Source: Methanoregula sp. UBA64
Lineage (GTDB): Archaea > Halobacteriota > Methanomicrobia > Methanomicrobiales > Methanospirillaceae
Assembly: GCF_002502735.1 (NCBI RefSeq)
Contig: NZ_DAQC01000001.1
Location: 985,229-1,049,228 of the forward strand
Length of the DNA: 64,000 nt
Reading direction: 5' to 3'
Shown: one piece after another, positions 59,441 to 64,000 of the stretch
Layout of the letters: each line of letters opens with the position of its first letter
Numbering within the stretch: position 1 is the first letter of the stretch
Position numbers and translations under genes: made by a program
The notes under the pieces: model-generated
What the model saw: only the letters and a program-made list of their open reading frames with translations
Database searches by the model: none
What the model was told of the DNA's origin: nothing

Positions 59441-59788
59441 ATGGCACGCGACCTCAGCCAGAAGGATATCGATATCCTCAAAAAACTCGCCCCGGAATGC
59501 GGGGACCTCACCTGCGGGGGATCCGGACACATGTTCCACGCGATCCTGCCGCCGGTCTCAAACCATTTTGCCGAAAATGCCGATGACTTTGCCGAACGGA
59601 TCGGCAGGCTCTCCGATGAGGAACTCGGGTACATCACGGAAAAAATCCTTACCGGGGAAGAGGGGCTCGGGTGCGTTGCCGTGGAGGATGCAGAAGCGCT
59701 GGTAAAACTCATCCACGACCGGATCTCTCCCGAGATGGCAAAAAAGGTGATCGCCGCCTACGAGTCCGGCGGCGAATGCGAGCGGTGA
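59441..59788 (+). CDS. Hypothetical helical protein
   Basis: 115 residues, mainly helical. It has CGDLTCGGSGHMFHAILPPVSNHF near residue 20, with two cysteines and histidines, and an acidic middle. It starts 20 bases before the HEAT-repeat gene on the same strand, so the two are probably one operon. No family recognised. Confidence 0.65.
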   Translation: MARDLSQKDIDILKKLAPECGDLTCGGSGHMFHAILPPVSNHFAENADDFAERIGRLSDEELGYITEKILTGEEGLGCVAVEDAEALVKLIHDRISPEMAKKVIAAYESGGECER

Positions 59789-59807
59789 CCGGGCACCGGC
59801 AACGGGT

Positions 59808-60287
59808 ATGACCGACCTCTCCTCCTTATTTTCGGCATTACAGTCACCGGTACTAAAGACCCGGCGCGATGCGGTTTCCCGGCTGGGCAAATCCGGCTCA
59901 CCGGCAGCTGTCGAACCCCTGCTCGGGCTGCTTTCCGATCCGCATAACGGTCTCCGTACTGACGTTGTCCTCGCGCTTGGCCGGCTGGACGACGACCGGG
60001 CGGTCCCGGGCCTTATTGGCGCCCTTTCCGACAGCGATACCGGCGTGCGGGCCGGGGCGATATCCTCCCTTGGGAGGCTGAAGGACCGGCGTGCAACCCT
60101 CCCCCTCGTCCGCTGCCTTGACGACCCGGACGACCGGATCCGGACCGGGGCAGCAGAGGTCCTCGGGAAACTGGCCGATCCCCGGGCAGCCGGGGCACTT
60201 GCCCGGCGTGCAAAAGAGGACCCGTTCTCCGATGTCCGGGATGCGGCAGACCGGGCACTGGCGCGGATCCAGAAAAAAAGCCCGTAG
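59808..60287 (+). CDS. HEAT-repeat (PBS-lyase type) protein
   Basis: 159 residues made of about five HEAT-like repeats of about 31 residues, each with D-x-VR-x-A-x-x-x-LG (for example LRTDVVLALGRLDD, VRAGAISSLGRLKD, IRTGAAEVLGKLAD). Such solenoids bind proteins or maintain other enzymes. The partner may be the preceding hypothetical protein. Confidence 0.85.
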   Translation: MTDLSSLFSALQSPVLKTRRDAVSRLGKSGSPAAVEPLLGLLSDPHNGLRTDVVLALGRLDDDRAVPGLIGALSDSDTGVRAGAISSLGRLKDRRATLPLVRCLDDPDDRIRTGAAEVLGKLADPRAAGALARRAKEDPFSDVRDAADRALARIQKKSP

Positions 60288-60377
60288 TCCCGCCGCCGCA
60301 GTCATCCGGCGATTCCCAAGATTTTTAATCACCCATCGTCTACCTACTGGTACCTGTCTGTGGAGTGTGAGTGTGGT

Positions 60378-60839
60378 ATGCCAGAAGATCATCCCCCTGC
60401 AAAGGCACCGGCGAACCCGCCGGGAGTAGAGTATGTTATCAGGTTCTTTGCGCTCGTCCCGATGGCGCTCTACATGATTGTTGCTGCAATGCTCACGATC
60501 ATCGCAGTCTTCTCGGTGTACGATGCGGCACTGCAGATCCTCACCATGATCGTGACCCGCGATCTTGCAAACGGTATCGTTTCGGTGATCAACTCCCTGC
60601 TTCTTACGATCACCATCATCGTGCTCTTCGAGACCGTGACGGTCTATTTCCGGACCAAGCATGTCGAGGTGCGGGCACTCCTGATCGCCGGCCTTACCGG
60701 CATGGTCCGGCATATCCTGATCTTCAATGTATCGACCACCGCCGATGTCTACCAGATGTTTGCTGCCGTGGCCCTGCTCGCGGTGCTCATCGCCGGTATA
60801 GTGCTCGTGAAAAGCGAAGTGGCAACCCCTTCGGCCTGA
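60378..60839 (+). CDS. PsiE-like membrane protein
   Basis: About 153 residues, four membrane helices. FETVTVYFRTKHVEVRALLIAGLTGMVRHIL is diagnostic of the PsiE (phosphate-starvation-inducible E) family, cut here at KHVEVRALL. Function unclear. GTG 60360 is an alternative start. No pho genes are near. Confidence 0.8.
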   Translation: MPEDHPPAKAPANPPGVEYVIRFFALVPMALYMIVAAMLTIIAVFSVYDAALQILTMIVTRDLANGIVSVINSLLLTITIIVLFETVTVYFRTKHVEVRALLIAGLTGMVRHILIFNVSTTADVYQMFAAVALLAVLIAGIVLVKSEVATPSA

Positions 60840-60938
60840 TCTTTTTTTACCTTTGCGCCCGATCGCCTGCCTTCATTTGTCCCATCACGAGCATTTTATG
60901 GAAAGACGATACACTGATGGTTACGGAGGAGATACCCC

Positions 60939-61847
60939 CTGCCCGCTATCATCGAAGCCGACGACCTGACTAAAACCTATGGCGACATGGTCGCCGTCAG
61001 TCATATCCGGTTTTCGGTAAAAAAAGGCGAAGTCTTTGGTCTTCTCGGGCCAAACGGAGCCGGGAAGACCACGACCATGCGGATGATCGAGTGCATCTCG
61101 CCCCGGTCCTCGGGAACCCTCACGGTCTTTGGCCTTGACCCGGACAAGAACCCCGCGGAGATCAAGCAGAAGATCGGCGTTGTCCCGCAGGATTCCAACC
61201 TCGACCCCGACTTCTCGTGCGGGGGAAACCTGCTCACGTATGCCCGGTACTTCGATATACCGCAGGACGAGGCTGCCCGGAGGGCCGAATCACTCCTTGC
61301 CTTTGTCGCCCTCACGGAAAAGCGGGACGTCTCCGTAGACAAACTCTCCGGGGGCATGAAACGGCGCCTCATCCTTGCCCGGGCGCTCATCAACAACCCC
61401 GATCTCCTCATCCTCGACGAGCCCACCATCGGCCTCGACCCGCAGGCCCGGCACCTGATCTGGGAACGGCTCCGGCAGCTCAGATCCGAAGGCCGTACCA
61501 TCGTGCTCACAACCCATTACCTCGACGAAGCTGCCCGGCTCTGCGACCGGCTCATCATCATGGACAACGGGACATTCCTTGCCGAAGGTTCCCCCGCAGA
61601 ACTCGTGCAGAAATACGCCGGGAGCGAGATGGTGGAGACAGACAACACGCCCGAAGTCGTCGCCTGCCTCACTGACGCGGGCATTCCCTACGAGGTTGCC
61701 GGCGACCAGATCCAGGTCACCTCCGGGGATCCGCGGGCTCTCGCTAAAACCCTGCTCGACCGGTGCCGGAACAGCCGGGTGATTACCCGGCCGGCAACGC
61801 TCGAAGATGTATTCCTGAAACTCACCGGGAGAGCGCTGAGGGAGTAA
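60939..61847 (+). CDS. ABC transporter ATP-binding protein
   Basis: About 302 residues. Walker A is GPNGAGKTT, the signature LSGGMKRRL, Walker B LLILDEPTIGLD and the H-loop TTHYLDEAA. It drives the adjacent permease, whose ATG is two bases after the stop. The protein must begin before ATG 60987 because LTKTYGDMVAV is family-conserved. In this frame the only candidate is CTG 60939 with GGAGGAG seven bases upstream. Alternatively ATG 60916 would be used if one C of C5 (60935-60939) were absent. Confidence 0.9.
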   Translation: MPAIIEADDLTKTYGDMVAVSHIRFSVKKGEVFGLLGPNGAGKTTTMRMIECISPRSSGTLTVFGLDPDKNPAEIKQKIGVVPQDSNLDPDFSCGGNLLTYARYFDIPQDEAARRAESLLAFVALTEKRDVSVDKLSGGMKRRLILARALINNPDLLILDEPTIGLDPQARHLIWERLRQLRSEGRTIVLTTHYLDEAARLCDRLIIMDNGTFLAEGSPAELVQKYAGSEMVETDNTPEVVACLTDAGIPYEVAGDQIQVTSGDPRALAKTLLDRCRNSRVITRPATLEDVFLKLTGRALRE

Positions 61848-61848
61848 G

Positions 61849-62634
61849 ATGACGTCGGTCTTTTCGATCCCCCGGGTCAGCAGGCGTGCGGTCATGGTCT
61901 GGCGCCGCAATCTCGATGTCTTCTGTAAAACCTGGAAGGTGAACTTCTTCCCGCCCTTTGTCGAGGCGCTCCTGTACCTTTCCGCCATCGGCCTTGGGAT
62001 CGGCACCTACGTAGGGGCCATCGACGGGATACCGTATGTCACCTACATTGCCCCGGCAATTCTTGCCATCTCGGTGATGAACTCCGCATTCTTCGAATGC
62101 ACCTACGGCTCGTACGTGCGGATGTACTACCAGAAGAGTTTCGATGCGATCATTGCGACCCCGCTCTCGATCGAGGACGTAATCGCCGGCGAACTGCTCT
62201 GGGGAGCGACCCGGAGCGTGATCTCGGTTGCCATCATGCTCCCGGTCCTTGTCGCATTCGGCGTTGTCTCGCTCCCGTTCTCGCTCCTTGCCATCCCGCT
62301 CGCGTTTGTCGCCGGGCTCCTCTTTGCAGGAATCGCGATGTGCTTTACCGCGGTCACCCCGGGCATCGACACGCTCAACTATCCCGCGTTCCTATTTATC
62401 ACCCCGATGATGCTCTTTTCCGGGACCTTCTTTCCCCTCGCGGTCATGCCCGCAGCTCTCCAGTATGTCGCCCTTGCATTCTTCCCGCTCACCCACCTTG
62501 TCTCACTGATGAGGATGGCAACGCTCGCTGCCGCCGGGCCTCTCCTCCTGCTCAACATCGTCTGGATCCTTGCAGCAACTGCCGTCTTCTGGGTGATCCC
62601 GATCAACCTGATGCGGCGCCGGCTGATCGTTTAA
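61849..62634 (+). CDS. ABC-2 type permease (NodJ-like)
   Basis: 261 residues, six membrane helices. The VWRRNLDVFCKTWKVNFFPPF start and FFECTYGSYVRMYYQKSFDAI loop are typical of the ABC-2 drug/polysaccharide export permeases. It follows the ATPase with a one-base gap. The exported substrate is unknown. Confidence 0.9.
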   Translation: MTSVFSIPRVSRRAVMVWRRNLDVFCKTWKVNFFPPFVEALLYLSAIGLGIGTYVGAIDGIPYVTYIAPAILAISVMNSAFFECTYGSYVRMYYQKSFDAIIATPLSIEDVIAGELLWGATRSVISVAIMLPVLVAFGVVSLPFSLLAIPLAFVAGLLFAGIAMCFTAVTPGIDTLNYPAFLFITPMMLFSGTFFPLAVMPAALQYVALAFFPLTHLVSLMRMATLAAAGPLLLLNIVWILAATAVFWVIPINLMRRRLIV

Positions 62635-62641
62635 AAAAGCG

Positions 62642-63232
62642 TTACCGGGCCCCGGCCTGCCCCTTCTTCCTCTGGAGGATACGGGAGCCGGATACGGGAT
62701 CGGGAACACCCGCGTCCAGAAGATCGCCGGCGGTGCGGGCCGGTCCTGCCTCATGGATCGCCGCGAGTGCAGCATCGAGATACTGCACTTCGCGCGCGAG
62801 ATCCGCCAGCGGGAACTCCCCGGCAAGTTCCGCCAAAAGGATCCCGATCTCCGCCCGGAACAGCGGGCCGGTCTGCGTGCGGACATCGCCCATCCCCAGT
62901 TCCTGGCAGCAGAGGACCGTCCGGTACACCTCGACATATGCATGGAGATCACGGCAGAGCTCTTCACGGTAAGCCCGGCTTCCCCCGCACGCGGGAGACG
63001 CCAGTTCCCGCGTGATTTTGTCGTACTCCTTCCGGAATTCCTCCGGCACTGCCGCTCCTGACGCTGCGGCTATATCGAATGCAACACGAAGGGCATACTG
63101 TTCAAAATACGGGTCACCGGCCCGGTACCGCCCGAAACTGCTGCGGTCTTTTAAGGGGTCGCCTGCCGCCTGCACGGCCCTGTCGTACCGTTGCAGGCGG
63201 GATCGTATATCGTCGCGGAGAGTGGGATCCAT
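62642..63232 (-). CDS. Hypothetical helical protein
   Basis: About 196 residues, strongly helical, Ala- and Arg-rich, with CGGSRAYREELCRDLHAYVEVY and a basic tail (RKKGQAGAR). It starts at ATG 63232 (MDPTLRDDIRSRL). No family recognised. It is convergent with the ABC permease. Confidence 0.6.
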   Translation of the reverse strand: MDPTLRDDIRSRLQRYDRAVQAAGDPLKDRSSFGRYRAGDPYFEQYALRVAFDIAAASGAAVPEEFRKEYDKITRELASPACGGSRAYREELCRDLHAYVEVYRTVLCCQELGMGDVRTQTGPLFRAEIGILLAELAGEFPLADLAREVQYLDAALAAIHEAGPARTAGDLLDAGVPDPVSGSRILQRKKGQAGAR

Positions 63233-63414
63233 GGGATTACTCGAATGGTTCTTATGAGCCGGGTAAAACGGGATTTGCAGGATTTTTTTTAAAGAAGAAA
63301 ATTCCTTTTGATATTGCCGGGCGTCCCATATATACATTCAATATCAGAAGGGCCGCGGTACCGGCATAGATCAAAAAGAATACAACAAAGCACACGATAA
63401 ACGGGTATATCGCT

Positions 63415-63579
63415 ATGAAATTCCGCCAGCTGGTCTTTTTCTATCTTATCACCCTCGCCGGCCTCCTCTGGGCCACTTTTCTTCTCGTGGACTCCGACTG
63501 GCTGTTACCGGGGCTCGGGCTTGTGAGCCTTATCATCGCCATCAATATCATCATCCTGATCCTCTGGCTCAGGAGTTAA
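63415..63579 (+). CDS. Small two-helix membrane protein
   Basis: 54 residues. Two hydrophobic helices (LVFFYLITLAGLLWATFLLV and IIAINIIILILWL) are joined by DSDWLLPGLG. The stop overlaps the convergent methyltransferase by four bases. A TATA-like ggtatat is close before the ATG. No family known. Confidence 0.5.
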   Translation: MKFRQLVFFYLITLAGLLWATFLLVDSDWLLPGLGLVSLIIAINIIILILWLRS

Positions 63580-64000
63580 CGGTCCGTCCGTGTTATCCTG
63601 AGCACGACCAGCAGTTCACCTTCTGCGGTCTCCCGCATTACTTCCCTGCCGGTAAAACCGTACCGGGAAAAGATCTCCGTAACCTCCGCAATACCCGTGA
63701 GTGCCGAGACAAGAAGCAGGATCCGGCCCTGCGATGCAAGTACGCCATCCACTGCTGCGGCAAACCGCTCTATGACCTCGCGGCCGGTCGTTCCACCGTC
63801 GAGCGCGTACTCCAGCCAGTCGTCGAGCTTCTCATCTTCCTGCGTTGGCAGGTACGGCGGGTTGAAGAGGACGAGATCGAACCTGCCCCGGAGGCCAGAG
63901 AAGAGATCGCACCGCACCACCTCCACGCCTTCCGTCCTTGCACAGAACGCTGCGTGGGGATTGATGTCCGTTGCCACGATATCGCAGTCCTGCACGAGTG
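63576..64000 (-). CDS. HemK2/PrmC-type N5-glutamine methyltransferase, partial
   Basis: The C-terminal about 140 residues of a class I SAM methyltransferase; its N-terminus lies beyond the right edge. ATDINPHAAFCAR is the SAM ribose segment and FNPPYLPTQEDE is the NPPY motif of release-factor methylases. The downstream DGGTTGREVIERF matches the HemK2 (archaeal aRF1 methyltransferase) family. The gene is cut by the window, not broken. Confidence 0.85.
   Translation of the reverse strand, partial: LVQDCDIVATDINPHAAFCARTEGVEVVRCDLFSGLRGRFDLVLFNPPYLPTQEDEKLDDWLEYALDGGTTGREVIERFAAAVDGVLASQGRILLLVSALTGIAEVTEIFSRYGFTGREVMRETAEGELLVVLRITRTDR

Noticed and set aside
1..64000. CRISPR arrays, rRNA genes, insertion-sequence transposases or an origin of replication
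   Set aside because: I saw no regularly spaced direct repeats, no rRNA-like stretches, no transposase motifs and no Orc1/Cdc6 gene with origin repeats.

Overview
The window is a GC-rich archaeal chromosome segment, most likely from a hydrogenotrophic methanogen of the Methanomicrobiales (Methanoregula-like). The domain is shown by archaeal ribosomal proteins L15e and L37Ae, RNase P proteins Pop5 and Rpp30, RpoP, prefoldin beta, a thermosome subunit, proteasome alpha, SBDS, NAC, Trm1, archaeal CoaD, a DGGGP synthase, an AglJ-like glycosyltransferase and an intron in tRNA-Tyr. An HdrA-like flavo-iron-sulfur protein, a gamma-class carbonic anhydrase and many cytoplasmic PAS kinases point to a methanogen. 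The genus is inferred, not proven.

Layout. 1-7300: DNA glycosylase, class II aldolase, AglJ-like glycosyltransferase, DUF99, rubredoxin, pilin-like protein, TerB, 14-TM MFS exporter, ferredoxin and a PH-domain membrane protein, then a G-run/C-run palindrome-rich stretch. 7440-9310: tRNA-Asp, intron-containing tRNA-Tyr and a LeuA/CimA-type synthase. 9414-13965: a leftward information-processing superoperon (L15e, Rpp30, Pop5, PsmA, SBDS, L37Ae, RpoP, Pcc1, prefoldin beta) without the exosome genes often found inside it. 14135-22237: lipoprotein, MoaC, Nnr, RecJ-like, PUA protein, NAC, TrmI, a MazEF-type pair and the thermosome. 22550-25581: a CARF-like winged-helix regulator, a perfect 30-bp palindrome, a tiny membrane protein and an HTH-TPR protein. 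26151-35022: PyrBI, CoaD, a carbonic anhydrase/HdrA-like/MtnA/DUF116 operon, a bactofilin-like protein, DGGGP synthase, lipoprotein, tRNA-Arg and Trm1. 35214-49828: a signalling region (FIST plus PAS kinase, DRG GTPase, tRNA-Glu, an AT-rich island, a kinase lacking its phospho-acceptor His, an HTH-multi-PAS regulator, a soluble MCP, CheW and a REC-PAS-PAS kinase). 49977-64000: TPR protein, RHH regulator, flavin reductase-like protein, transporters (MFS, MATE with MarR, ABC), methyltransferases and lineage-restricted hypothetical proteins.

Main points for follow-up: the sensory cluster pairs MCP and CheW with non-CheA kinases and has an operator-like palindrome in the divergent promoter of the HTH-PAS regulator. 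The carbonic anhydrase/HdrA-like/MtnA/DUF116 operon is an unusual combination. The CARF-like regulator sits beside a strong palindrome with no CRISPR locus. Three genes show N-terminal frame disruption at homopolymers (G5 in leuA, A7 in a lipoprotein, possibly C5 in an ABC ATPase); these are either sequence errors or real frameshifts. Coordinates are given for the starts I judge most likely, and alternatives are noted.
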